The notes under the pieces: generated by a model
Database searches by the model: none
Seen by the model: only the letters and a program-made list of their open reading frames with translations
Told to the model about the DNA's origin: nothing
In this document: positions 1 to 10,764 of the stretch, in pieces
Layout of the letters: each line of letters begins with the position of its first letter
How positions within the stretch are numbered: the stretch's first letter is position 1
From: Gliomastix tumulicola
Taxonomy: Eukaryota > Ascomycota > Sordariomycetes > Hypocreales > Bionectriaceae
DNA length: 64,000 bases
Direction of reading: 5' to 3'
Assembly (NCBI GenBank): GCA_001599755.1
Contig: BCHX01000005.1
Span: forward strand, 1,459,922-1,523,921
Made by a program: the position numbers and the translations under genes

Positions 1-1027
1 CCCAAAGGGAAGTGGCGTTGACCAGTCTTGCACGTGCGCGCTCTGTTCGAATCCAGACATCTGAGGCGTCGGATTCATCAGCATATCAGGCGAGATTGTC
101 TCAAAATGAGATGTTTGGAACTGAGGCATCTGTGCCTGCGCCCCAAGAAACTGGGAGTCGGTGGGGTTTTGTGTGTAGACAGGCGTCATCTGAGCTTGCA
201 TGCCGAATGTGGAAGCTCCATAGGGCGAAGGGTCTGCCATGGTGGCAGCGTTGGTGGTCGTATAAGACGAACGGTAGGCGGAGGACGACGCATACGACTG
301 AGGCACGCTCGAAGGGCCACTGACCTCCACGACGTCCGAGTCTGCGGAGGGCTGCCTCGGTGCGACGCCGCCTTGGTTCTGCAGTGAAGCGTCCAGCTCT
401 GCGTCCGTCGGGAACTGGTCTGCAGTTGGGTAGTATTCTGCTGCGGTTGCGTTCTGCGCTGAGAATCCGTTCTGTGCGGGAGCGTAGACTTGTGGCGAAG
501 CTTGGGGCTGTTCTCCAGGTTGGGCCCGTCGTGAAGCATGGTCATGCATGACGGCTTCCATATGTTGGCCGTCTTGCTTCTCTGCAGATGCCTCCACAAC
601 TTGCCTCTGGGCAGCTATCTCCCGATCTTGCGCCCTCAGATCCTCTATCGGCCACCAAGGTTCACCGGGGGTATCGATCTCGAACCCTTGAGGGCCTGGA
701 GGTGGAGGTGGAGGAGGAGGAGGCATAGCCGAAGAGTCGGATTGGGTACTGGACCCAGAGTTTGCCGGCTTCTTGGACGCTGAGTTGGCAGCCCCAGGCG
801 AGTTGGAGCGCTTCTTGGAGCCGCCCGATCCGGATTGTTGGTTGGACCCGTTCATGTGGTCGTCAGATGGGGAATCAGGGATGGTGATGGGGGGGGATTG
901 GGGAGCTTGTGATGGCTGCGGTGTGGGTTGCGATGGTTTGGAACGTTTGCGGGGATGAGCTGTCGGTCGCTTCGCAGGCGTCGATGCTTCAGCAGAAGGG
1001 TTGGGAGGAGGGTTTAGAGGAGGGTTG

Positions 1028-1064
<37 letters not shown>

Positions 1065-1687
1065 GAGGAGGAGGAGGAGGAGGATCTTGGGACGAGTCTT
1101 TGGACCAGCTGGGCAGGGATTCCACGGGCATCATATATGTGTCCTGGGGAGAGTCTCCGTTCTCAAGGGTGAGGTACTGGGCGCTGCCCGTGAAATCAGT
1201 GGGCACCGGTCTCTTGCTTAGGCTGCGCCTGCTGAGGAGCTGATCGGTCTCGCTGCTGTTGCCACTGGCAGGCGTGTTGTCACCTTGGGACGCGTCGGGC
1301 GGTGTCTTGCTGCAATGTATTTTTCGATCTTGGCACCTGTTGCAGGGCGCTCCGCCGCGACAGCCGTATTTTCGTCTATCAGCGGCGCGAGAGACATGGC
1401 TGCATTAGTGGCTGCCTTACGAGTGTGATAAGAAAATTAGGTAAAAACGGGAGGTAAAACAGGGCAGCGCGCGCGCCAGCAGCACAGCGCGTAAGCAACA
1501 AGGGAGCTCGGGGGCCGAGAGGACGAAAACGACGAGACAACAACGCGATGCGGACGAGAGAACAAGAGGCCGACGAATGAGGGAGCGGAACTCACTTGCG
1601 GCAGGCGTCACAAGCCCCAGACCTGTCTGAGGAGCTGGGCTGCTGCTGGTCTTGGAGGGATGGCGGATCCGTGGAGGGGGGTTCCAT
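1..1687 (-). CDS. Zn2Cys6 (zinc binuclear cluster) transcription factor, 3' part outside window
   Basis: Probable nuclear DNA-binding regulator. Exon 1 is 1687-1596 and exon 2 runs from 1375 past the left edge, with a 220-nt intron (donor gtgagt, acceptor gatag). Only when the exons are joined does the full zinc cluster appear: CDACRKRKYGC followed by PCNRC and IHC, giving the C-x2-C-x6-C-x5-C-x2-C-x6-C spacing near residues 26-53. About 489 codons are visible. The rest is low-complexity: Pro8 followed by an Ala run (encoded near 1030-1085), Gln-, Ser- and Pro-rich stretches, and one better-formed segment, EPWWPIEDLRAQDREIAAQR, that could be a short helix. No fungal_trans middle-homology domain is seen in the visible part. 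The start is the first ATG in frame with the cluster. The target genes cannot be inferred. Confidence 0.8.
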
Positions 1688-3879
1688 GACTCCCCCGTAC
1701 CTGGTGTGCAGACGGTGACGTTGGGGCTGGCTGCTGCGCCTGGCCCTCTCTCTCTCTCTCTCTCTCTCGTTATGTCGGATGACGAGTCGGGAAGAACGCG
1801 TGCGGAGTGCCCAGGGGGTCGAGAAAGGGAGCTAGTACTCAGGGCCAAGTGGGCTCTAAAACAAGTAACGAAGCTTGGAATTGGAAGGAAGAGGGCAGGT
1901 GATGGGATGGGATGGAATGGAATGGAGTCGAAGGAAGGGAAAAAGCACCGATCGTGCGGGTTAGGTCCCGTTGTTGCTCACTCGCGTATCAAGTATCAAG
2001 CAAGGGTGACGGGAGACTGTTTAGTGGGAACGAGAGCTCTGCCCGAGAAATAGCCCCAAGATTCAATTGCCAGGCCCCTTCCTTTTGTGTCTTTTTGATT
2101 CTTCCTCCGGGCAGGAAGGAGCGCTCGGTTGTGCCTCCCTATCAGAGAGCAAGAGCCCGCTGTTCGGCCATCTCGATCGCACTTTCCCCTCTTCTCGAGG
2201 TGATACAACCTGCAGCCGGGGAGGAGGGCAGGGCGCGACGGTAGATTGATTGATTCTGTTGGGCGCTCAGAAATGCGACTGACGGGCCGGGTGAAATGGC
2301 CACAACACACACATGCAATACGTGCAATATTATCACACAACCCCCGCTCGCTGCGCCCCCTGCACGCATGCATAACGCACCTTGGCTATCACATTTTTAA
2401 CCGACCCTTGCCTCGCTCTGACCAACAGTCTCACGCCGCGACACGGTCGGCCACACACCCCCCCTCCCCCTCCCCTCGAACAGACACGGCACGGAAGAGG
2501 GTGTGGTCGCGAAACCTGCGAGTAGGCGTGCTCCGATCCCCAGAGACCGCCCACTCGCACCAGCCATCGGGCCAATACTTTCTGATCCAGAACCGACGCC
2601 ACTTTTTCGTTTCTTTTTTTTTTTTTTTTTCCTTCTTCTTCTTTCGCGCTCGCCTCTGGCGGAGGACAAGCAGGATTGAGGTGACATGCTGTGGGCGCCT
2701 GTGGACGCCTGTGGACAACCCCGGTCAGCCCGCCTCACTTTTTGATTGGTCTCGACCCCTCCCTGTGATCGGAGATCAGCAACCCATCCTTGGCAAGTCA
2801 GCCCTCAGCTTTTCACCGAGTTTGCATTCCCATGCTAATCGGCTATAGCGGCGTGGGGGACGAGACTCGTACTCCGTATTTGGGGAGCAAAAGCAGGTTT
2901 CCCATGACAAATCCAAGACTCGGAGCTTGGTCAAGGAAGAAACGAGCAGGGGGGAGGCGGGGGGGGCAGGATGGACTCGCTGCTGCTGGCATGGGAGGAG
3001 TGTCGCGGGCGGTGCACCTCAGCCGCACAGACAGAAGCAACGATGACAAGATGAGCAGAGCAATAATTACGGGATAGCTCGAGACATTGCCTGCGCTAGT
3101 CCTGCGACAACGCATCAGCTGGACAAGGATGTCTCTCTTTCTCCGTCTCTGGCCCTCTCTGGGCCCCCATCCAGGATGGGCAACTCCTGGGCCGATCGAA
3201 GGGCCGCATTCTCGCCCATTGCCTCTTGCGTCTAGCACGCCCGCAAGTCCAGCCAGAGGACGTCCAGACTAGCTCCAAGTCATGGGTACATCGCCATGGA
3301 GCCCAAGGTACAAAGGCGGCTCCTCCAGATACTTCCAGCTTTCCCAAGTTCCCGCCCCCCGACCCGACCGACTAGAACTAGTCGATCCACCAGAACATTG
3401 CTTGTTTCTCGTGCAAATCCATACTCCGTATGCGACTACTAACTAGTGCTGGGCTACGCTCGCTCATCCTTACATCAATGTCTCACCGGGGGACCCACGT
3501 CTGTTGGTTCTCGCGAAGGGGCATGAGGGTAAATGAGGCTGGGCTAGAGCTGCGAGTCTCTCCCTCTTGCTCGACTCCTGTCTCAGAATCAGCCGGCGCA
3601 CCGCGACTTATCATGGGCTTCAAGCTACTAGCGCCGCTCTGGTGGCTGGGATGGCTTCGCCTATGCCCTCCAGGGAAAAGAGCGAGATATGCGAGGGACG
3701 CCTTCATCACGTGGGAGGAGAATGCCGCGTCGTCCGTCCGTTGCGAGGCCATGTCCCTCCCTCCCCCCGTCGTCTTCTGAGTCTTTCTCTTCTCGGGCTC
3801 TCCTCGTTCTTTCTTGCCAGGCTGGCATTGCTAGACCCTTCGTTCTAGGAAAGAATCGCCAGCGAGGAATGCACGCACC
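1688..3879. other. Intergenic region upstream of two divergent genes
   Basis: No convincing gene. It separates the divergent Zn2Cys6 gene (minus) and F-box-like gene (plus), so it should contain both promoters. It holds a (CT)n tract near 1746-1768, a 17-T run near 2614-2630, a C/T-rich block near 2455-2480 and two ACTCCGTA words (near 2869 and 3423). The open frames here are short, repeat-driven and lack domain signals. Confidence 0.6.
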
Positions 3880-5406
3880 ATGACCGACATGTCGAGCCAA
3901 CAAGACCCAGCTGATTGGAATGCCTTTATGGCCGGTCCATTCGACCACTTCCTTGAATTCCTCGACGCAGCGACCCTCAGGAGTCTCCGCCTGACCAGCT
4001 TGACCGTCAGCAACCGGTGCCTGACGCCCCATTTCAAGAAGTGCTTCAGCGAGATACGGACGACGCTGGACCCGGATCGGCTGAAGGGCCTCATCATCCT
4101 CCTGGAGAACCCGTACCTCGGGCACAACTGCATCCGGCGCCTGACCATCCTGGCCACCCTGTACGACTTTGTGCCGCTACACATGGCCATGGCCACGCGC
4201 CACTGGTACGAGGGCAGCCTGGAGGGGAAAATGAGCCGCCTCTCCGACAAGCCCGTCAGCAAGGAGAAGCTCGAGCTCGTCAAGGCGGACCTCACCTGGG
4301 TCCACACCAGGAAGCTCCACGAGGCCAAGCACGAGGCCCAGCCCGTCGTGGCCCTGCTATCCCAGATCCTGAGCCTCCTGTCGAGGCTCGAGAAGCTGTC
4401 TCTCGGCTTTGTCTGCGTCAGTGGCCCCAGCGAGCTGGTCCCCAAGGGCTCGCTCGCGCGGCAGCTCACGCCCATCTGCACCAGCGCCATGGACACGTAT
4501 CGTCGCACGACCGACGCCATGGCCCGGAGCCAGGTCACGGTTGATCATTTCGACGTCTTCACGAAGCCTCTTGGCTCCACCATCGAGTCCTTGGAGTTCA
4601 TCAAGCACATCGAGCGGGACCTCCTGTACGACCTCAACTTCACGTCTGGCGTCGCTAGCCAGTTCAAGAAGTTCTCCCTGAGCTTCTCGCCCAAGACCAA
4701 GGTCAACCTGGTCGAGCTGCAGATGCTGCAGCGCCGGCAGCAGCAGCAGCAGCAGCAGGAGGAGGAGTCTGGGACTGGGGGCCCCCCCCTGACGACCACC
4801 GAGTGGCGCTACAAGGGCGGGGAGGAGTCTCGATTCGACCACCCCGACGGCTGCTGGGGCATCGCTGAGATGCTGGGCTACATGGCGCAGCTGGAGGAGC
4901 TCGACCTCCACCAGTACCTGGTCTCGCAGGCGGACATGCCGCGCAGCAAGCAGGTCTTCAGAGAGATCTCGCACGTCACGCTGCCCAAGCTGCGCAAGCT
5001 CATCCTCCGCGGCATGCGCGCCGACGAGGAAGACCTGCTGCGCTTCCTTGACGCCCACCAGGCCTTGACGCACATCAGCTTCCACGACTTCCACCTGACC
5101 TCCGGGACCTGGGAGGCCATCTGCATCCATTTCAGGACCGAGATGCCCGACCTCACGGAGCTGTGCCTTACCGATCTGAGGGACAATGCGTCGGGCTCTG
5201 TCTACCTGGACCCAAACATACGCTGCGTCGAGGTCAACACGGATGCCATCCTGCACGCTTCCGACATGAGGTTCCTCCGCAAGATTGCCTTCTATACTGT
5301 CAGCGGCGCCTGGGACCTGCACATGGAAGCTAGGGAAGCGGCGGAGGCGCAGGCCTTGGACGACGCGCTCGCCGAGGCTGCTGCGTCCACTCTGAACCTG
5401 CATTGA
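3880..5406 (+). CDS. F-box-like / leucine-rich hypothetical protein
   Basis: Single-exon, 508 residues. The N-terminus (FDHFLEFLDAATLRSLRLTS) resembles the end of an F-box, where a helix rich in Leu is followed by LRLTS/C, and it then continues into NRCLTPHFKKCFSEI as many fungal F-box proteins do. The middle and C-terminal parts have irregular Leu-rich segments (LEELDLHQYL, LPKLRKLILRGM, LTELCLTDL) spaced like degenerate leucine-rich repeats. A polyglutamine run (RRQQQQQQQEEES, near residue 288) interrupts them. If the F-box call is right, the protein would be a substrate receptor of an SCF ubiquitin ligase; the substrate is unknown. The ATG at 3880 is followed by a second in-frame ATG three codons later, and either could be used. 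Codon use is strongly GC3-biased, supporting coding status. Confidence 0.75.
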   Translation: MTDMSSQQDPADWNAFMAGPFDHFLEFLDAATLRSLRLTSLTVSNRCLTPHFKKCFSEIRTTLDPDRLKGLIILLENPYLGHNCIRRLTILATLYDFVPLHMAMATRHWYEGSLEGKMSRLSDKPVSKEKLELVKADLTWVHTRKLHEAKHEAQPVVALLSQILSLLSRLEKLSLGFVCVSGPSELVPKGSLARQLTPICTSAMDTYRRTTDAMARSQVTVDHFDVFTKPLGSTIESLEFIKHIERDLLYDLNFTSGVASQFKKFSLSFSPKTKVNLVELQMLQRRQQQQQQQEEESGTGGPPLTTTEWRYKGGEESRFDHPDGCWGIAEMLGYMAQLEELDLHQYLVSQADMPRSKQVFREISHVTLPKLRKLILRGMRADEEDLLRFLDAHQALTHISFHDFHLTSGTWEAICIHFRTEMPDLTELCLTDLRDNASGSVYLDPNIRCVEVNTDAILHASDMRFLRKIAFYTVSGAWDLHMEAREAAEAQALDDALAEAAASTLNLH

Positions 5407-6312
5407 TGACTTTTTTTTTTTTCTTTCTTTTTTTTCAACGTGTTCGATTAGTTGTGTTTGTGTATTCAGTCTGCTTGTAACAGTCACATCACACTCCGCT
5501 CATGATCGGAGACTTGCGCTTGGCTGGTTCAAGCAAAGTCTGAGGCTGCTGACGCATTTCCTTCTTCTGTCCCTGCTCTCGCTCCCTAGCTACTACCGCT
5601 CAGCACTTGTCATCACGCCCGCTTGTTCTTTTCTTGGGTTTTAGCCCATTGGGGAGGTCATTCATTCATTCATTGTATAGATGGATTATATCTGGGGTGG
5701 CATCTTTGGAGGTCGCTCGATTGAGCGATGCTCGGCTCGGCGTCGAGTAAGGATCAATACATTCGTTTGGCACGATTGCTTGAATGTCACCAATGCATCC
5801 ATGTCGTCCAGAGCCCTCGTTCCATTCCAGATGGAAACCAATATTGCTTGCTGCTGCTGCTCTTGCTGCTGCTGCTGCATTCTGCCTAAAGTGCTATAGC
5901 AAGCTGTCCAGCGTTGTGACATGATACGGACGCACCAGCACATCGCCCGTCATCACACAGGCAGGCGATTTATTCCCCCCCCTCCCCGTCTCCGCGTCAC
6001 AAGCAGCACTGAATCAGAAACGCTGAAGCGCTCTGCGTGGGGTGTGTCTGGGCCGTCGATTGTCACACTCCCTCTCCAATTTCGTCCGGTAGCGACGGGC
6101 TGGGGGGGTGCTTCACGGCCGGAAGATTGGCTTAAAGACAGCGACACCTGATGGGGGATCTGCAGGAAAGCATCACCGTCAGTCAACCAGACGTCCACAT
6201 ACCCTTCACTGCCACTGCCATCTTTTCTCGCGCGCGCGCCCCTTCTTCTCCTTCAAACCCTCTCACTCAGAGAGATATCGGAAATTACCATCCCGCCATT
6301 TGCACCGAATTC
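5407..6312. other. Intergenic region
   Basis: No gene recognised. Pyrimidine runs directly after the F-box gene stop (5410-5436) may belong to its 3' end. A (TTCA)n repeat lies near 5660-5675, and a GCT/GCTGCT-rich stretch near 5850-5880 is simple sequence rather than coding. Confidence 0.5.
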
Positions 6313-6561
6313 ATGACCAAGATGATCTATTCCGGCGGGGGCTGCAAGATGGGCCTCTGCGACAAGCCGACGTACTTCGAGTACCCTTGCCCCAAGAAGC
6401 CCGCCCGCGGCGTGCGACACTGCGAAGACTACAAGATTGTACCGTTCGGGTCGTCACGACAGAGAGGCCCCCGGCCAGACCATCATCAGCAGCACGGGGC
6501 GGCGGCGGCGGCAGGTACCCCAAACGGACACACCGAAGCTACAGAGAGCGACGACGCCTGA
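6313..6561 (+). CDS. Small Cys-containing hypothetical protein
   Basis: An 82-residue frame starting at ATG 6313. The same frame is open from an ATG at 6151, but that upstream stretch is of lower coding quality, so the internal start was preferred. The first half is compact, with regularly spaced cysteines (GGGCKMGLCDKP, FEYPCPKKP, RHCEDYKIV), which may bind metal or form disulphides. The second half is Gly/Ala/His-rich and looks disordered. No signal peptide is seen for the 6313 start. I do not recognise the family. It could instead be one exon of a longer gene, since a possible donor (ggtacc) lies near 6513. Confidence 0.4.
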   Translation: MTKMIYSGGGCKMGLCDKPTYFEYPCPKKPARGVRHCEDYKIVPFGSSRQRGPRPDHHQQHGAAAAAGTPNGHTEATESDDA

Positions 6562-6965
6562 GTGTGAGTGAGTGTCGTGCTTACCCAAGGGGAGGGGGCG
6601 CCCGCGCGCGACACAACACGACATGACACGGCGGGAAAGAATTTTTGGGCAGCACAGCGACGACGCGGAGATGACAGGCTGGCAGCAGAATTTACGAACG
6701 CTGACGTGTGCTGCTGCCTCCTCTGTCATTGATGGGCTGGCTGGTGCCTGCCTGCTACTACTGTGTTGCACACAATCGCCACGGTGTTCATGAGTTCATA
6801 CGAGGAGCAAGTGTGTTGGGAGCACCCAGATACCAAATGCAAGCCCAGGTTCTTCTCATTATTAGTCCCATGCCATTCCGTTTATTTTCCATCCCCAATT
6901 CCCCGAACAAAGAAATACAATCCTGGTCAGTCTGAAAATCCGCATCAGAGACGAGCTCCAGCCCA
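6562..6965. other. Short intergenic region between convergent genes
   Basis: Lies between the stop of the small plus-strand gene and the stop of the minus-strand zinc-ribbon gene. Nothing recognisable beyond presumed 3' untranslated sequence. Confidence 0.4.
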
Positions 6966-8732
6966 TCACTGCCGCCGCTCCGACTCGGGGACGCTGGCCA
7001 CCCAGATATTCGTGTGGTGCAGCTGCGACGCCGGGTCAACATGGATCTGCACCTTGATATCCAGCTCCTGGATGTTGGTCACGCGCATGATGATGTAGAT
7101 TGTTTGCCGTTGCTTGCCAAGCGGCGAAGGATGGATGTTGCCCATCATCTAGGAAGGATTGCATGCCAGTCAGTCAGTCAGTCAGTCAGTCAGTCAGTCA
7201 GCAAACCCCCGTTCGCTCGCCGTCAAAAGTCACCGAGCACCAGACGACGAAAGAAGAAGAAGAAGAAGAAGAAGAAGAAGAAGAAGAAGAAGCGACTTAC
7301 TCTGCGGTGCTCCACGTCGGTGAGGAAGAAGTCCTCGCATCTGTTGCTGAGGGACGTCTTGACATCAATCATGTAGAAGGGGGCGTGGCTGCCCCATTTC
7401 TTGGCATCGAGATAGCCGTGGGCGATGAGGACCTTTGTGAAGACGCCGTCGTCGTCGGGGAACGCCAGATTCGGGCCGACCACGTCGGGGTTCAGGTCCC
7501 AGCCGGCAAAGACCGGGTGGTGCATCCGGACGAGGTTGAACAGGGTGCTCCTCCAGTCATCCTGGTAGAGCATGCTCTGGTGGCGGAGGAGCATGTTGTT
7601 GATCATGCCGAAGACCTGCCCAGCGCGTGTTAGTATGAGTCTGTATGAGTCTCTATAGACGGGCGGGGAGGGGAGGGGAGGGGAGGGATGGAGGGATTCT
7701 CCGTACCAGAGCTTCGCCACAGGCGGCGATCTTAGCGTGCTTCTCGAACTCGTTGCGTCCCTCGACGACAAACGGTGGCTCGAAATAATCAGGCGGAGGC
7801 GCGACCCCGACCACCGGCGGGAGAGGGCTGACGCCTTCCGGCAGGTACCGGGAAGGGTCTACCGCGCTGTGCTTGCGAGGGAATGGGAGCCGTCTCGCCG
7901 CAGCGAGGGCGTGGTCAATAAGCCGTTGGAACTCCTCGTCCACGGCGGGCAGCAGTCCGTGGGCCGGCGCCAGCAGCTGGGCCACCATTGCGTTCGATCC
8001 AGACACGGCATGGGCAGTCGGGAGTCGATTGTGAGGAGCCTGCATAGTCGGCACCTGCACAGTCGGCGCCTGCGCAAAAGAGGCCGGAGCATGAGGGGCC
8101 TGAGCCGTAGGGGCCTGAAGAGCGGGCGTCCGAATGGTCTGGAACACAGGCGGCAAGTTGATCAACTGCGCACAGCACAGCCACGGTCAGCTCGCCATCA
8201 AACCACGGCAGGCAAGAAAGAAACAACAGCGGAGAGAGCTCTAACTCACTGTCTGCGCAGGGCCGGCCATGGGTACCGGCGTGATAGAGCCGCTGCCGCC
8301 CATGTCGTGCCACGGCCGCCGCGGCTCGTACACGGACAGGCTGCACTCGCCGACGGCGCACGACGAGTGCAGGTACGTGCCGTTGAAGACATCAGGCAGG
8401 ACGCGCGCGTAGTAGCCGCACTCGCAGATCAGGTTGCCCGGCTCGACGCCCTCGCCGTCGTCCCAGGTGCCCCAGGCCAGGCCCGGGAGCGTCTCGGCGC
8501 CGCACGGGCAGACGTAGCAGTACCGGAAGCCGCGGTTCTCCCTGCTGTAGCTCCGGTGGCAGTGGCGGCAGCGCGGCCGGTGCGAGAGAGGGAAGGCCGG
8601 CATGCGGTGGTCGTGGTCGCAGGTCCTGAAGGGGACCCGCCGGACGGGAGGTCTGGCGGGGGCCGGATTGAGTGAGTACGGGCTCCAAGTCGCGGGCCAG
8701 GCGTGAGGCTGAAGTGGACGGAAAGGCCTCAT
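6966..8732 (-). CDS. Hypothetical protein with N-terminal Cys/His zinc-binding segment
   Basis: Four exons on the minus strand: 8732-8250, 8165-7707, 7615-7301 and 7148-6966. All junctions are phase 0, and the donors are gtgagt, gtacgg and gtaagt. The joined product is 479 residues. Residues about 52-105 carry CRHCHRSYSR, CYVCPCG and ICECGYY, a pattern suggesting one or two zinc ribbons. The middle is Pro/Ala/Gln-rich with repeated QAPT/QAPH units and is probably disordered. Exons 3-4 form a well-conserved-looking globular segment (FGMINNMLLRHQSMLYQDDW, GHAPFYMIDVKTSL-like, FFLTDVEHRR, MRVTNIQELDIKVQIHVDP). I do not recognise the family and assign no function. Intron 3 is filled by (CAGT)n and (GAA)n repeats, so automated predictors may misplace that junction. 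Confidence 0.65.
7167..7292. repeat. Two microsatellites inside an intron
   Basis: A (CAGT)n array at about 7167-7201 and a (GAA)n array at about 7251-7292 lie within intron 3 of the zinc-ribbon-like gene. The GAA array abuts the donor site of that intron on the minus strand. Confidence 0.9.
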
Positions 8733-8776
8733 GATGCGCGCTCGAGGAGATGGATGATGCTTTGCTGGACGGATCG

Positions 8777-8908
8777 GTGGATGGATGGATGGATGGATGG
8801 ATGGATGGACTCACCTGCCAGCTTGGACGAACTCCATGCCTCGCGGGGTCAGAAATGCTTGATGATGAGGATGAGGATGAGGATGAGGATGAGGATGAGG
8901 ATGAGGAC
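8777..8908. repeat. (GGAT)n and (GATGAG)n microsatellites
   Basis: A tetranucleotide GGAT/TGGA array (about 8777-8809) is followed by a hexanucleotide GATGAG-type array (about 8861-8908), just upstream of the zinc-ribbon-like gene's start on the minus strand. Both are near-perfect. Confidence 0.9.
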
Positions 8909-10709
8909 GAGTTGAGGATGATCCGATATCGAGGGAGAGAGGATGGATGGATGGATATCAGGACGAAGGGACCATCTTGATATCCGGCAGACGCAGGGCC
9001 TGGTCAGGAAGAAATGACCACAGGGGGCACAAAGGTCCAGATCCAGGCCAACAGATTCAGGTCAGCTTCGGCGACGCGCACAGCCAACAGGCGTTGGCTG
9101 GCTGATCGGCACAGCAGCTGCCTCTGTTCGGCCCTGGACAGGCGATAAGTAATCCTGATCCCGGATCTGCCGTGTAACCGCAGCGGCGGGCTTGCACACA
9201 GTCACGGTCTCTCGCGTGTGCGAAGCCACAGCGCTTCTTCGGACGGGCCACATGATTTGCAATCTACGAGCATCACGGCAGCCATTCGGCGCTCAGGCCC
9301 TGCCAAAGGACCAGGGTTCGGCGAGCGAGAGAGAGAGAGAGAAGGGAGACAGAGAAAAGCAAACTGCACTTGGGATCACGAAGCTCAGCGCGCGCAACCC
9401 CCCTAGTCTATTCGGACTTGAGTGCCCAATCCGTCGGTGAGGGAGGGCGGGCAGGGGGGCCCAGCGGCGAGACTCTGTTTCTCGTCAAGTCTCGATACGA
9501 GCTGATGGCTTTCGGCAATGCGGACCACTGACGCCGCGGCACAGCTTCTCATACTGTGCGCCGTGCCGTCACTATATTGGACTGGGGACGGAGATTCTGA
9601 TGGGCTTCGACAAAGTCCGTCGTGCGTGTCACATTACGACCAACTGCTGCTACTCACACCGGCCAACAACGACGCACGCGGGCGGGGAAAAACGAGAAGG
9701 TCTGAGAGCGAGCGCGGGCGCGGGCGCACACACACACTCACTCACAGCCAACTGATAAGGCCCTCGTCCAACATCCAGGTCGCTGCAGGCGAAGGGGGCT
9801 GCTGGTTCTGGGCCTGGGCAAGGAAAGGAGGCGTGCGACGCGATGTTACGAGGGCGTGGTGCCATTGCCAATTCACCCGAGAAATATTGCAGATTAATCA
9901 TATATCCATGACGACGATGCTCATATGCCAGTCTGACACGTCAATCACTGTCGCAGCGGGCTTCCTATTCCCGTACTTCGGGACGCGAGAAGCGACCGGG
10001 GGGGGGGGGGGGGGTCCTTGGGTCCTTTGAGCGCTCTCGCCTGCCTCCTTCTCTTGCCTCCCTCCCCCCCCCTGCAGGACACATCACATCACTTCCCCTG
10101 CGAAAAAAAGATGTGATGTGATGAACCATGCGGGGGGGTTGGAAGGGGGCATGAACATGCACTGAGCAAGGGGCCTCGACCGCTTTTCGCCACCATCGTC
10201 CAAGTTGAGCGGCAGAGTCGCAGCTGGACGCGCCGGCTCTTGTTTGACTCGGTTGGAGCAAGGATCCGGCGGACCTGTCTGTCAGTTTTCCCACCCTTGC
10301 CTGCTGCAGGCGCGCGGCGAGCCAACAAGAGGATGACGGGGCCCGGCCTCTCTCTCTCTCACTCTCTCTCTCTGTCTTCCCTGAACGACGTCTGGTCGTC
10401 AGCTCTTCGGAAGATTTCGTATCCAGCAGCGCACAAGCCTTGTCTCTCTCTCCCCCATCAGCTGAGACAGTGAGAGGGGACACACACAGGCGTCTGAGCC
10501 CGCCAAGCTTCGTACTAAAATCCTCTTTGTTCTCCATGCTTCCCGTCCATTTGGGAAGCAGCCGGACGCGGGACCCTCATCCCTTGGTGGAGTTTTCTCC
10601 TCGTCACCCCGAGAGTCCAACCCCCCTGACTAGCTTCAGCCCGTAGCCTCCGAGACGAGTCGCTGGGCCAGTCAGTGGCCGTTTGGGGCCTTTGGGGGGG
10701 GGGGGGGGG

Positions 10710-10764
10710 NNNNNNNNNNNNNNNNNNNNNNNNNNNNNNNNNNNNNNNNNNNNNNNNNNNNNNN
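10710..10764. other. Assembly gap (55 N) inside a poly-G tract
   Basis: Fifty-five N characters are flanked on both sides by uninterrupted G (about 10694-10709 and 10765-10773). This is a scaffolding gap at a homopolymer, so the true length here is unknown. Confidence 0.98.

Noticed and set aside
2246..2848. 200-codon plus-strand frame upstream of the F-box-like gene
   Set aside because: Crosses a poly-T tract giving a poly-Phe run and has no plausible domain; length is within chance for this composition.
4357..5487. 376-codon minus-strand frame opposite the F-box-like gene
   Set aside because: Antisense shadow; the plus-strand frame has the coherent Leu-rich protein and proper start.
7737..8675. 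312-codon plus-strand frame opposite the zinc-ribbon gene
   Set aside because: Runs through both introns of the minus-strand model; Arg-rich mirror composition without motifs.
8815..8850. ATG plus gtgagt donor upstream of the zinc-ribbon gene (MEFVQAG)
   Set aside because: Joining it to the nearest acceptor puts the main frame out of phase; the 8732 ATG is kept.
9965..10537. 190-codon minus-strand frame in the 4.4 kb spacer
   Set aside because: Built from CT-repeat (Glu/Arg-Ser runs) and G-run sequence; no domain.
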